DNA of 64,000 nucleotides from the NCBI RefSeq assembly GCF_004123845.1, contig NZ_NBDP01000030.1, positions 372,001 through 436,000 of the forward strand, written 5' to 3'. A model generated the notes under the pieces. The model was given only the letters and a program-made list of their open reading frames with translations. It was not told the origin of the DNA and ran no database searches. This stretch comes from Allobosea sp. Tri-44 (GTDB lineage Bacteria; Pseudomonadota; Alphaproteobacteria; Rhizobiales; Beijerinckiaceae). Below are positions 19,275 to 27,140 of the stretch, piece after piece. Positions within the stretch are counted from its first letter, which is position 1. Every line of letters starts with the position of its first letter. The position numbers and the translations under genes were made by a program.

Positions 19275-20516
19275 TCAGCGCTTCGCCAATTGCGCCGCCG
19301 AAAAGCCGGCCTTGCCGGCATAGGCGTTCACGATCTGCTCGCGCTTGCCATAGGGCAGGACGCGCTCGACATCGTCGAAGCCGTTCGGCGCCAGCGCCTC
19401 GACGGCGTCGATGACACGCTCGGGCCCGCCGGCGCGGTTCATCGCGACGATCTCGGCCGTCGCCGGCAGGCGCTGCGCCTCATAGGCGGCGAGCGCGTGG
19501 CGGGGATGCTCGGCCTTGACCAGGAGGTCGGCGAGGCAGCGCGCATCGAGGATCGCCTGCGAGGCGCCATTGGAGCCGACCGGGTACATCGGATGGGCGG
19601 CGTCGCCGAGCAGCGTCACCCGGCCATGAGTCCAGCGCGGCAGCGGGTCGCGATCGCACATCGGATATTCCCAGAAGGTGCCGCTCGCCTTGATCAGAGC
19701 GAGGATATCGACGCCGGGCACCGTGAAGCGCCGGGCGAAGGGCAGCACATCCTCGAGCCGACCAGCTTTCGACCAGGCTTCCTTCGGCGGCGGTTTGGCG
19801 GGGTCACCGGTGCGCACATTGACGACCCAATTGGTTAGGCGCGTTCCCGGCTTTTTGCCTTCGGCGATCGGATAGAGCACCAGCTTTCCAGCCATGCCGC
19901 CGGCGATGATCATGCTCTCGCCGTCGAGGAAAGCCGGCCAGTCGCAGGCACCGCGCCACATCTGGACACCGTTCCAACGCGGCCCGCCCTGGTTCGGGAA
20001 GTAATGCGAACGCACCGTCGAATGGATGCCGTCGGCGCCGATCAGGATATCGGCCCGCGCAGTCTCGCCGCCCTCGCCGAGCTTGGCGTCGGCGAAATGC
20101 GCGGTCACGCCCGCCTCGTCCTGCAGGAAGCCCTGCAGGCGTCGCCCGGTGCGGATCGCGTCCGGGCCGAGCCGCTCGATCACGGCGTCGCGAATCACGC
20201 CCTGGAGCCGGCCGCGATGGATCGAGAACTGCGGTACCGGTGCGCCAGCGTGCAGGCCGCGCAGTTCGCGCCAGACGGTCTGGCCGAACCGGTTCATGTA
20301 GATCAGCTCGCGCGTGCGGATCGCCACCGCATCGAGCGCCGGCAGCAGGCCTAGCTCCGCCAGTTCGCGAATGGCATGCGGCAGCGTGTTGATGCCGACG
20401 CCGACCTCGCGGATCTCGCTCGCCTGCTCGTAGACAGTCGCGGCAATGCCGCGCGCATGCAGCATCAGGGCCAGTGACAGCCCCCCTATGCCGCCGCCAA
20501 TGATGATGGCCTTCAT
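19275..20516 (-). CDS. FAD-dependent monooxygenase, PhzS-like
   Basis: A 413-residue aromatic hydroxylase of the UbiH/PHBH fold. It shows GGGIGG at 7-12 for FAD, ILIGADGIHSTVR near 158-169, and LLGDAAHPM at 302-310. The runs QFSIHRGRLQ, MWRG and CDRDPLPRW...GRVTLLGDAAH, and the overall length, recall Pseudomonas PhzS, the phenazine-1-carboxylate derivative monooxygenase. PhzS partner genes are absent, so another aromatic substrate is more likely. A 36-bp palindrome lies 13 bases before the start and should control the gene. No cupin or transporter gene adjoins it, but the cupin operon carries a related operator. Confidence 0.85.
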   Translation of the reverse strand: MKAIIIGGGIGGLSLALMLHARGIAATVYEQASEIREVGVGINTLPHAIRELAELGLLPALDAVAIRTRELIYMNRFGQTVWRELRGLHAGAPVPQFSIHRGRLQGVIRDAVIERLGPDAIRTGRRLQGFLQDEAGVTAHFADAKLGEGGETARADILIGADGIHSTVRSHYFPNQGGPRWNGVQMWRGACDWPAFLDGESMIIAGGMAGKLVLYPIAEGKKPGTRLTNWVVNVRTGDPAKPPPKEAWSKAGRLEDVLPFARRFTVPGVDILALIKASGTFWEYPMCDRDPLPRWTHGRVTLLGDAAHPMYPVGSNGASQAILDARCLADLLVKAEHPRHALAAYEAQRLPATAEIVAMNRAGGPERVIDAVEALAPNGFDDVERVLPYGKREQIVNAYAGKAGFSAAQLAKR

Positions 20517-20529
20517 ACCGTGTTCCGCT

Positions 20530-20565
20530 CCCCTGAATTATTTCAAGCTTCAAATAATTCAGGGG
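20530..20565. promoter_or_regulatory. 36-bp near-perfect palindrome, operator of the flavin monooxygenase gene
   Basis: The left half CCCCTGAATTATTTCAAG and right half CTTCAAATAATTCAGGGG pair at 17 of 18 positions. It sits directly upstream of the minus-strand gene ending its 5' side at 20516, where a repressor would block the promoter or ribosome entry. The AT-rich core around AAGCTT is shared with 12486-12508. The regulator is unknown. Confidence 0.7.
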
Positions 20566-20796
20566 AACTTGTCAATCGCTCCACAAAGCTGGTGAAAACC
20601 GCCCCAATTTCGCGGCTTTTGACAGGAACGAAGCCGATTGCTGTGCGTATGTACGGTCGCTGCCGTCGTGTTCCGGCGGCAAGCGTGTCAAATGGCGGGC
20701 TCGTGCGCGATTGCGTCGATTCGCCGCGACGCGCCGGAACCCTCCGGGGCCCCGGCGCGACGTCAATTTAAGCATCATTGGTCTCAGGAGGTTTTC

Positions 20797-21069
20797 ATGA
20801 CCAAGAACGAACTGATCGCCGCGATTGCGGAAGAGACGGGCAAGACCAAGACCGACGTCTCGGCCATTCTCGGCTCTCTCGCCGGCGTTGTTGCCAAGAC
20901 CCTGAAGTCCGGCGGCGACGTCACGCTCGGCGGTATCGGCAAGCTCGCCGCTTCCAAGCGCGAAGCCCGCGAGGCCCGCAACCCGTCGACCGGCGCGACG
21001 ATCAAGGTTCCGGCCAAGACGGTCGTGAAGTTCAAGGTCACCAAGGATCTGGCCGACGCAGTCGCCTAA
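20797..21069 (+). CDS. hup: HU-family DNA-binding protein
   Basis: A 90-residue histone-like protein of standard length. Residues 1-40 give the helical dimerisation body (MTKNELIAAIAEETGKTKTD). The DNA-binding arm carries ARNPSTGATIKVPAKTVVKF, including the conserved proline of RNP. The start is set by a strong CAGGAGG ribosome site six bases upstream; the frame is open farther back but has no protein character. It should be abundant and nucleoid-bound. A strong terminator follows immediately. Confidence 0.95.
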   Translation: MTKNELIAAIAEETGKTKTDVSAILGSLAGVVAKTLKSGGDVTLGGIGKLAASKREAREARNPSTGATIKVPAKTVVKFKVTKDLADAVA

Positions 21070-21083
21070 GCCTTGACGGACCG

Positions 21084-21137
21084 GAGCCGGATCCGATCAG
21101 ATCGAATTCAATCTGATCGGATCCGGCTCTTAATTTT
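21084..21137 (+). terminator. Rho-independent terminator of the HU gene
   Basis: A perfect 19-bp stem: arm GAGCCGGATCCGATCAGAT at 21084-21102, eight-base loop, complementary arm 21111-21129. It is followed by TTAATTTTT. It begins 15 bases after the HU stop codon. Confidence 0.9.
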
Positions 21138-21237
21138 TGTACGCTGTTTGACCGCTCAGCTCGCATCGCACGCTGACCGGAACAGGCTCCAGGCCGTCGC
21201 GGCTTGACCCCGAGGCGCTGCTGGCCACAGTAGCGCG

Positions 21238-22413
21238 ATGTTCCTTCGCCTCTTCACCGATCTGCGCGCTGCCAAGGTCCCGGTCACCTTGCGCGAGTAT
21301 CTTGCGCTGCTCGAAGGTGTGGAAGCGGATCTCGCCGAACACCGCGTCGACGAGTTCTACTATCTCGCCCGCACCTGCCTGGTGAAGGACGAACGCCATC
21401 TCGACCGCTTCGACCGCGTCTTTGCCGAAGTGTTCAAGGGCATGGAGACGCTTGGCGAGGCGTTCGAGCAGGTCGGCATTCCCGAGGAGTGGCTGCGCAA
21501 GCTCGCCGAGAAGTTCCTCACCGACGAGGAAAAGGCCCAGATCGATGCGCTCGGCTGGGAGAAGCTGCTCGAGACGCTGAAACAGCGCCTCGCCGAGCAG
21601 AAGGGCCGCCACCAGGGCGGCTCGAAATGGATCGGCACCGCCGGCACCTCACCCTATGGCGCCTATGGCTACAATCCCGAAGGCGTCCGCATCGGCCAGG
21701 ACAAGAACCGCAATTTCCGGGCGGTGAAGGTCTGGGACAAGCGCGACTTCAAGGATTTCGACGACACGCGTGAGCTGGGCGTGCGAAACTTACGGATCGC
21801 GCTGCGCCGGCTGCGCAAATTCGCCCGTACCGGGGCGGCCGAGGAGCTCGACCTCGACCAGACCATCACCGAGACCGCCAAGCACGGCTATCTCGACGTC
21901 AAGCTCCGGCCGGAGCGGCACAATGCCGTCAAGGTGCTGCTCTTCCTTGATGTCGGCGGCTCGATGGACTGGCATATCGAACTCGCCGAGGAGCTGTTCT
22001 CGGCGGCACGGGCCGAGTTCAAGCATTTCGAGCACTTCTACTTTCACAATTGCCCCTATGAGCGGGTCTGGAAGGAGAATCGGCGCCGCCACGACCAGGT
22101 CATCCCGACCTTCGACGTGCTGCGCACCTATCCGGCCGATTACCGCCTCGTCTTCGTCGGCGACGCCTCGATGAGCCCCTACGAGATCGCGATGCCCGGT
22201 GGTTCGGTCGAGCACTGGAACGAGGAGCCCGGCGAGGTCTGGATGCGGCGCCTCACAGAGCGCTTCGCGAAATCGGTCTGGCTCAACCCGGTACAGCAGC
22301 ATCTCTGGGGTTACACCCAGTCGATCCGCCAGATCGGCGGGCTGATGGGCGGGCGGATGTTCCCGCTGACGCTCGACGGCCTCGACGGCGCGATGAAGGC
22401 GCTGACACGGTAG
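21238..22413 (+). CDS. VWA-domain protein, CoxE-like
   Basis: A 391-residue protein. The N-terminal half is acidic and helical. The C-terminal half is a von Willebrand A domain with a MIDAS-like DVGGSMDWH at 238-246; it departs from the DxSxS consensus, with Gly241 in place of the first Ser. There is no signal peptide, so it is cytoplasmic. In other bacteria such proteins (CoxE, YehP-like) work with MoxR-type AAA+ ATPases in complex maturation, but no MoxR gene lies next to it here. Function is therefore open. Confidence 0.85.
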   Translation: MFLRLFTDLRAAKVPVTLREYLALLEGVEADLAEHRVDEFYYLARTCLVKDERHLDRFDRVFAEVFKGMETLGEAFEQVGIPEEWLRKLAEKFLTDEEKAQIDALGWEKLLETLKQRLAEQKGRHQGGSKWIGTAGTSPYGAYGYNPEGVRIGQDKNRNFRAVKVWDKRDFKDFDDTRELGVRNLRIALRRLRKFARTGAAEELDLDQTITETAKHGYLDVKLRPERHNAVKVLLFLDVGGSMDWHIELAEELFSAARAEFKHFEHFYFHNCPYERVWKENRRRHDQVIPTFDVLRTYPADYRLVFVGDASMSPYEIAMPGGSVEHWNEEPGEVWMRRLTERFAKSVWLNPVQQHLWGYTQSIRQIGGLMGGRMFPLTLDGLDGAMKALTR

Positions 22414-22447
22414 CTAAGCAGCGGATGAGCCGCTAAGGCTCGCAGCC

Positions 22448-23044
22448 ATGCAAACCGACGACGATACGCCCGCTCCCTCCTGGCGCCAGCGCCCGAAACC
22501 AATCGGCTTCGAGATCGCCTATCGGCTGAAAGGCGACGTGCTGGAGGTCGACTCGACCCGCAAAGTCGACCAGGTCAGGCTGTCCGCAGTCGAGCAGGTG
22601 CGCTTCATCTTTGCACCCAGCAATGTCTCGTCAAAGGGCTTCCGGACCAAGCTGCGGCTGAGCGACGGCAGGACGATCACCTTCGGAAACCTGTCCTGGC
22701 GCTCGCTGACCGACATCGACCGCGACGATGCGCGCTACCATGCCTTCGTCACGGCGCTATCGGCTGCGATCGTGCGTGCCAATCCGAAAGCGCGTTTCCT
22801 CGCCGGCAAGCCCTATCTGCTCTGGCTGGCGCTGGCGCTCGCCGGCGGCGGCGCGATGGTCATGCTGACCTTTTTCAGCCTCCGCGCTTTCCAGCAGGGC
22901 GCCACCGCCGCGGCAGGGCTGGGGCTCTTACTGGCAGCCGCCTCGTTCTGGCAGGTCTGGCCGATGGTCAGGCTCAACCGGCCGCGGGATCTTACGAGCG
23001 GCGAAGTCCCTGACGACCTCGTCCCGGGCCGCCCGCAGAGTTGA
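22448..23044 (+). CDS. Membrane protein of unknown function
   Basis: A 198-residue protein not matched to a named family. Residues about 15-100 are beta-rich and charged (IGFEIAYRLKGDVLEVDSTR, then FRTKLRLSDGRTITFGNLSW), recalling a PH-like fold. Two hydrophobic helices follow, roughly 120-140 and 150-172, with the charged C-terminal tail cytoplasmic by inference. It starts 34 bases after the VWA gene on the same strand, so both may be co-transcribed. Confidence 0.7.
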   Translation: MQTDDDTPAPSWRQRPKPIGFEIAYRLKGDVLEVDSTRKVDQVRLSAVEQVRFIFAPSNVSSKGFRTKLRLSDGRTITFGNLSWRSLTDIDRDDARYHAFVTALSAAIVRANPKARFLAGKPYLLWLALALAGGGAMVMLTFFSLRAFQQGATAAAGLGLLLAAASFWQVWPMVRLNRPRDLTSGEVPDDLVPGRPQS

Positions 23045-23084
23045 TCGCATCGGCGGTCAGGATATCGGCGGTCAAGATACTGGT

Positions 23085-23549
23085 TCAGGCGCCAGCGGCG
23101 CCGAGCCGGCCCTCCGGCGTATAGCGGTCGACGGCTTCGGGGACCCGCTGCGACAGACGCGAGAGCAGCTCCTCCTTCGAGAGCCCCGTTTGCCGGACCA
23201 ATGCATCGATGACGTCGGGACCGATGGCCGTTTCGAGTTCCTGCGGCGCGACCTCCTGATTGGGCCCCTGCCGAACCCAGGAATCGGCCTTGTCAGCCTG
23301 GCCAGCCTGTTTGAAACGATCGAGGAGTTCGCCCAGCCCGCCAGTCAGCAGGCCGCCGATCCCGCCTGCTCCGAGCGTGCCGCCCAGGATACCGCCCGCC
23401 TCCGGAGGCATGTCGGACGATGGTGCAGTCGGGCGCCCCGGCTCTTTCGCGTTCCCCAACCATTCAGCGATCTTGTCCCGATTCTGGTAGCCGGCAACCG
23501 CCAGCAATCCGAGAAGGGCCGTCATGGACGGCAGGCGGCTCTCGCTCAT
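23085..23549 (-). CDS. YidB-like DUF937 protein
   Basis: A 154-residue protein. The start is the ATG at 23549 behind a GGAG ribosome site; the frame is open further upstream without support. A Gly-rich central segment (GGILGGTLGAGGIGGLLTGG) precedes the conserved C-terminal block SWVRQGPNQEV, PQELETAIG and LSKEELLSRLSQ, with the closing VDRYTPEGRL. This is the YidB/DUF937 pattern. The role of the family is not established. The gene precedes no partner closely. Confidence 0.85.
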   Translation of the reverse strand: MSESRLPSMTALLGLLAVAGYQNRDKIAEWLGNAKEPGRPTAPSSDMPPEAGGILGGTLGAGGIGGLLTGGLGELLDRFKQAGQADKADSWVRQGPNQEVAPQELETAIGPDVIDALVRQTGLSKEELLSRLSQRVPEAVDRYTPEGRLGAAGA

Positions 23550-23635
23550 ATGTATCTCCTGGCGGTTGGAAAAGGCTTGTTCAACGGGCCTAGCGCCGGT
23601 TCGGATCGACCTGACCGGCCTGATCGGAACGGCCT

Positions 23636-23896
23636 CTAGACGGTGTTTCCGCGTTTCGAGAGAAACGCCCACACCATCAGGACGATGACCGCCCCGACGA
23701 TGGCCCCGATGATGCCCGCCCCCTCGCCCGGTGCGTACCAGCCGAGCGCCTGCCCGAGATAGGACGCTACGAAGGCTCCGACGATTCCCAGGATCGTCGT
23801 CAGCACAAACCCGGCGGGCTCATTCGATCCGGGCGTCAGGAACTTGGCCACGACACCCGCCACGAAGCCTACGATGATGGTCCAGAGAATGCTCAC
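23636..23896 (-). CDS. GlsB/YeaQ/YmgE-family stress-response membrane protein
   Basis: An 86-residue protein with three hydrophobic helices and Gly motifs (TIIVGFVAGVVAKFLTPG, then GAGIIGAIVGAVIVLMVW), typical of transglycosylase-associated (Tag) proteins. I place the start at the GTG at 23896 because a GGGAGGA site lies four bases upstream and homologues begin MSILWTII; the longer open frame would add a non-hydrophobic leader. It is an inner-membrane protein, often stress-induced in other bacteria. Confidence 0.85.
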   Translation of the reverse strand: MSILWTIIVGFVAGVVAKFLTPGSNEPAGFVLTTILGIVGAFVASYLGQALGWYAPGEGAGIIGAIVGAVIVLMVWAFLSKRGNTV

Positions 23897-24061
23897 GATG
23901 TCCTCCCGGGTTGCAGCGCAAGACTTCAACGGCTGCAACGCCGGCAGGTTCCAACATTCAGAAGCGCTTCGGCCCGGTCAGGCGCGTCTTCGGTGTTTCG
24001 AGCAGGCTCCGAAGCATCGAGCGCACGGGAATTTCCGTTGCCCGGCTGAGCGGAAAGCGCG

Positions 24062-24484
24062 CTACCTGACCACCAGTACCGAGCATTTCGCTCGCCGCAC
24101 GATGGTCGAGGCGTTCGAGCCGATCACATAGGCCAGTATGCCGGGTTCATGCGAGCCGATGACGATCAGGTCGGCGCCGCTGGCATCGGCCTCGGCGAGC
24201 ACCTCACCATGGACAGAGCCGACCAGGACCTTGGCCGAGACGCGCTCGGCCGGCAGGTTCACCTTGGCGGCGATTTCGGCGAGCTTGGCTTCGGATTCCG
24301 CCTGCTGGCCGGCATCGAAATCGGCCGGCACGAATTCCATGTAGGTGATCGGTACGAGTGAACGCACGAAGACCAGCCTGATCGTGCCATCGGATGCGGT
24401 GGCAAATGACTCGGCCGCGGCAATGGCAGGGGCTGCCAATTCGGCCTCGGCAAGATCGACGGGCACCAGAATCGATTTGTACAT
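24062..24484 (-). CDS. Universal stress protein (UspA family)
   Basis: A 140-residue single Usp domain. It starts MYKSILVPVDLAEAELA behind a GGAGGA site. The nucleotide-binding motif is present as GSHEPGILAYVIGSNAS, followed by VLVVR at the C-terminus, so it belongs to the ATP-binding class. It is cytoplasmic and probably induced by stress or stationary phase. Its nearest same-strand neighbour is the GlsB-type gene, another stress-linked product. Confidence 0.9.
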   Translation of the reverse strand: MYKSILVPVDLAEAELAAPAIAAAESFATASDGTIRLVFVRSLVPITYMEFVPADFDAGQQAESEAKLAEIAAKVNLPAERVSAKVLVGSVHGEVLAEADASGADLIVIGSHEPGILAYVIGSNASTIVRRAKCSVLVVR

Positions 24485-24767
24485 CGCATCCTCCTCCGGC
24501 GTGGCCCGCCCGGCCAGGCATGGTCGAACGATCGGCACCGACGCCTTCACATTATGTCGGAGCACAATCCCCGAAGGGAAGAGCGTCGCCTCGTCGCGAG
24601 AGGCTCCAGTAACGCGATTATCGCGCGATGGCGGGCAGCCGTCCTTGCGATCGATCAATCAGGCCAGCGCATGCCCGCCAGAAGCCGGGGGAATTTGACG
24701 GCGGCGCCCGGGAACCCGACAGTCCGCCGCCGCGCTTTGCGCCGTGCACTCTTTTTCGGGTGGACCG

Positions 24768-26003
24768 ATGACCGCAGCCGCCTCTCCGCCGCCACGAACA
24801 GGCCTGCTCGCCTCTCCGGCCGCCTTCCTGATGGTACTCGCCTTCCTCAACTGGCTCGGCTACGCCAGCTGGAGCGCGCTGCTCAACAATTTCACCAAGG
24901 AAGCGGCGGGCTTCACCGGGCAGGACATCGGCATCCTGCAATCGGTCCGCGAGATTCCTGGCTTCCTGGCCTTCACCGCCATCATCCTGTTCTGGATCAT
25001 GCGCGAGCAGGTGCTGGCTTATCTCAGCCTGCTGACTCTCGGTCTCGGCGTGGCGCTGACCGGCTACTTCCCCAGCCTCGGCGGCCTCCTGCTGACGACG
25101 ATGATCATGTCGCTCGGCTTCCACTATTACGAGACAGCGCAGCAATCGCTGCAATTACAGCTGCTGCCGAAGTCGGAGGCGCCGCGGCTGCTCGGCAAGA
25201 TCGCCGGCGCCTCGGCGGTAGCCCAGCTCATCGCCTTCGGTTCGATCGCGCTGATCTGGCGCCTGTGGCAGCCGAGCTATGTCCATATCTTCCTTGGCGC
25301 CGGCCTCGTCACCATGGCGCTGACGGCAGCCGCCATGGCGCTCTTCCCGCGGTTCCAGGGCGTGGTGCCGCAGAACAAGGGCTTCGTGCTGCGCAAGCGC
25401 TACTGGCTCTATTACGCCCTGACCTTCATGTCGGGCGCACGCCGGCAGATCTTCATGGCGTTTGGCGGCTTCCTGCTGGTCGAGCGCTTCGGCTACGACG
25501 TCGCCGCGACCGCGACGCTGCTGCTCGTGACCTATGGCATCAACATGTTCGCCGGCCCGCTGCTCGGCAACCTCGTCGGCAAGGTCGGCGAGCGCGCCAC
25601 GATCCAGCTCGAGAACATCTCGCTGATCGCCGTCTTCATCGGCTATGCGCTGGCCAGCCATGGCCAATTCGGCGCGGCGGGCGCGCTCCTCGCCGGCGGG
25701 CTCTTCGTCATCGACGGCGTCTTCTTCACGCTCGTCCTGGCGCAGCGCACCTATTTCCAGAAGATCGCCGACCCCGCCGACATCGCGCCGACCTCGGCGG
25801 TGGCCTTCACCATCAACCACATCGCCGCAGTGTTCCTGCCGGTCACCTTCGGCCTGATCTGGCTACGCGATCCGGCGATCGTCTTCTATATCGGGGCGGC
25901 AGTGGCGACGGTCTCGCTCAGCCTGTCGCTGCTGGTGCCGCGCCATCCGGCAGCCGGCCACGAGACGACGCTCGCCGCGCAGGCAGCGGCGCCAGCCGAG
26001 TAG
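24768..26003 (+). CDS. MFS transporter
   Basis: About 411 residues with around twelve hydrophobic helices. Motifs resembling the MFS loop are KEAAGFTGQDIGILQSVREI and LVGKVGERATIQLENIS. The central charged loop with RFQGVVPQNKGFVLRKRYW separates the two six-helix halves. I chose the ATG at 24768; a GTG at 24744 would add eight residues without signal value. Direction and substrate are unknown. It stands alone between a Usp gene and a convergent ferredoxin gene. Confidence 0.85.
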   Translation: MTAAASPPPRTGLLASPAAFLMVLAFLNWLGYASWSALLNNFTKEAAGFTGQDIGILQSVREIPGFLAFTAIILFWIMREQVLAYLSLLTLGLGVALTGYFPSLGGLLLTTMIMSLGFHYYETAQQSLQLQLLPKSEAPRLLGKIAGASAVAQLIAFGSIALIWRLWQPSYVHIFLGAGLVTMALTAAAMALFPRFQGVVPQNKGFVLRKRYWLYYALTFMSGARRQIFMAFGGFLLVERFGYDVAATATLLLVTYGINMFAGPLLGNLVGKVGERATIQLENISLIAVFIGYALASHGQFGAAGALLAGGLFVIDGVFFTLVLAQRTYFQKIADPADIAPTSAVAFTINHIAAVFLPVTFGLIWLRDPAIVFYIGAAVATVSLSLSLLVPRHPAAGHETTLAAQAAAPAE

Positions 26004-26022
26004 AAACCAAGCTGTCGGGAGT

Positions 26023-26343
26023 TCAGCCCTGGCGGGCCGGCGTGCGAACGATCAAGCCATCGAGTTCGTCACGCACTCGGATCTGGCAGGACAGGCGCGA
26101 GGTCGGGCGGACATCGAAGGCGAAATCGAGCATGTCCTCCTCCATCGGCTCGGCATGGCCAGCCTTTTCGGCCCAGGCCTCGTCGACATAGACATGGCAG
26201 GTGGCGCAGGCGCAGGCTCCGCCGCATTCCGCCTCGATGCCCGGAACGCCGTTGCGCACCGCGACCTCCATCACGGTCGAACCAGCCTCGCCCTCGACCG
26301 TGCGGCTGGTGCCCTGGGCATCGATGTAAGTGATCTTCGGCAT
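26023..26343 (-). CDS. Adrenodoxin-type 2Fe-2S ferredoxin
   Basis: A 106-residue ferredoxin. The cluster ligands are Cys40, Cys46, Cys49 and Cys86 in the C-x5-C-x2-C...C pattern of the vertebrate/adrenodoxin class ([12 protein letters not shown]); Cys44 is extra. Acidic residues around [12 protein letters not shown] form the partner-docking face. It carries electrons in the cytoplasm from a ferredoxin reductase to a cytochrome P450, Fe-S assembly or other acceptor. No such partner lies nearby. Confidence 0.92.
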   Translation of the reverse strand: MPKITYIDAQGTSRTVEGEAGSTVMEVAVRNGVPGIEAECGGACACATCHVYVDEAWAEKAGHAEPMEEDMLDFAFDVRPTSRLSCQIRVRDELDGLIVRTPARQG

Positions 26344-26542
26344 CGTGGACTCCGGCGCGCCTTGCGGCGGCTGCGCGGCTGGCGCGGTCGGGAGGAACCG
26401 GCCGGGCTTCCTTGGCGGCGCACTGGCAGGTTCGCAGGAGGAACGTCGCCCGCGAGCGAGCCCGCGAACACTTCGTCTCTAGAGGATTTCGAAAGCGGAC
26501 GAAACGGCGATATCCGCCATGCCGCGCTTCATTCCTGCGGCC

Positions 26543-26878
26543 TCAGGCCGCGCAGTCGAGCCGGGAAATCACCGCGCGCGCCTCGGCCGCGGCAAGCGTC
26601 AGGGCGTCCAGCGCGTCCTCGCGCGGCGGCGTACCGGCCTGGGCGAGCTGCTGCTCGATCCGGTCGGCGGCTTCCGCGACCTGCCAGGCGCCGATCGCGC
26701 GGGCAGCCCCTTTCAGCGTGTGGGCGGCATCGCGGCGGACATTGGCGTCGCCACCGTGGATGGCGCGCAAATGGCGGGCGCATTGCTGCGCGAACAGCGT
26801 CAGCAGCTCGCGCTCCAACTCGGCATCGCCGCCGGTCTGGCGGGACAGGTGCACGAGGTCGATGGCAGTCTGGGGCAT
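26543..26878 (-). CDS. Hpt (histidine phosphotransfer) domain protein
   Basis: A 111-residue all-helical protein. AAHTLKGAARAIGA places the phosphorylatable His at residue 53, with the Lys and Gly that follow it in Hpt domains. It is an orphan: no histidine kinase or response regulator is adjacent. It should relay phosphate between a hybrid kinase and a regulator. The divergent giant GPR-like gene starts about 260 bases away. Confidence 0.85.
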   Translation of the reverse strand: MPQTAIDLVHLSRQTGGDAELERELLTLFAQQCARHLRAIHGGDANVRRDAAHTLKGAARAIGAWQVAEAADRIEQQLAQAGTPPREDALDALTLAAAEARAVISRLDCAA

Positions 26879-27140
26879 GGGGAACTCGGATCCGGCTCTA
26901 AGCTGCGGAACTCGCGCAGCCTTCTGACCCCTGATGAAGCGCCTTTATGGTGAATGAGGCGTTAACGACGTTTGTGAATCAGACGGTCAAACGGGTTTCA
27001 ATCCCTGCTTGCCTCAACTACCCTTCGATACAGTAAACGATGGGCGTCGTGTCGCTTGACGGATCCGGCTGGAGGCTGCCGGTTCCCGATCTGCGGCGGA
27101 CATCACCGCCCGTCGCAAGTAGCGTAGCGAGGCGGCATTC

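Noticed and set aside
24554..26191. 545-codon plus-strand frame overlapping the MFS gene
   Set aside because: Arg-rich low-complexity translation in another phase of a gene with clear membrane helices.
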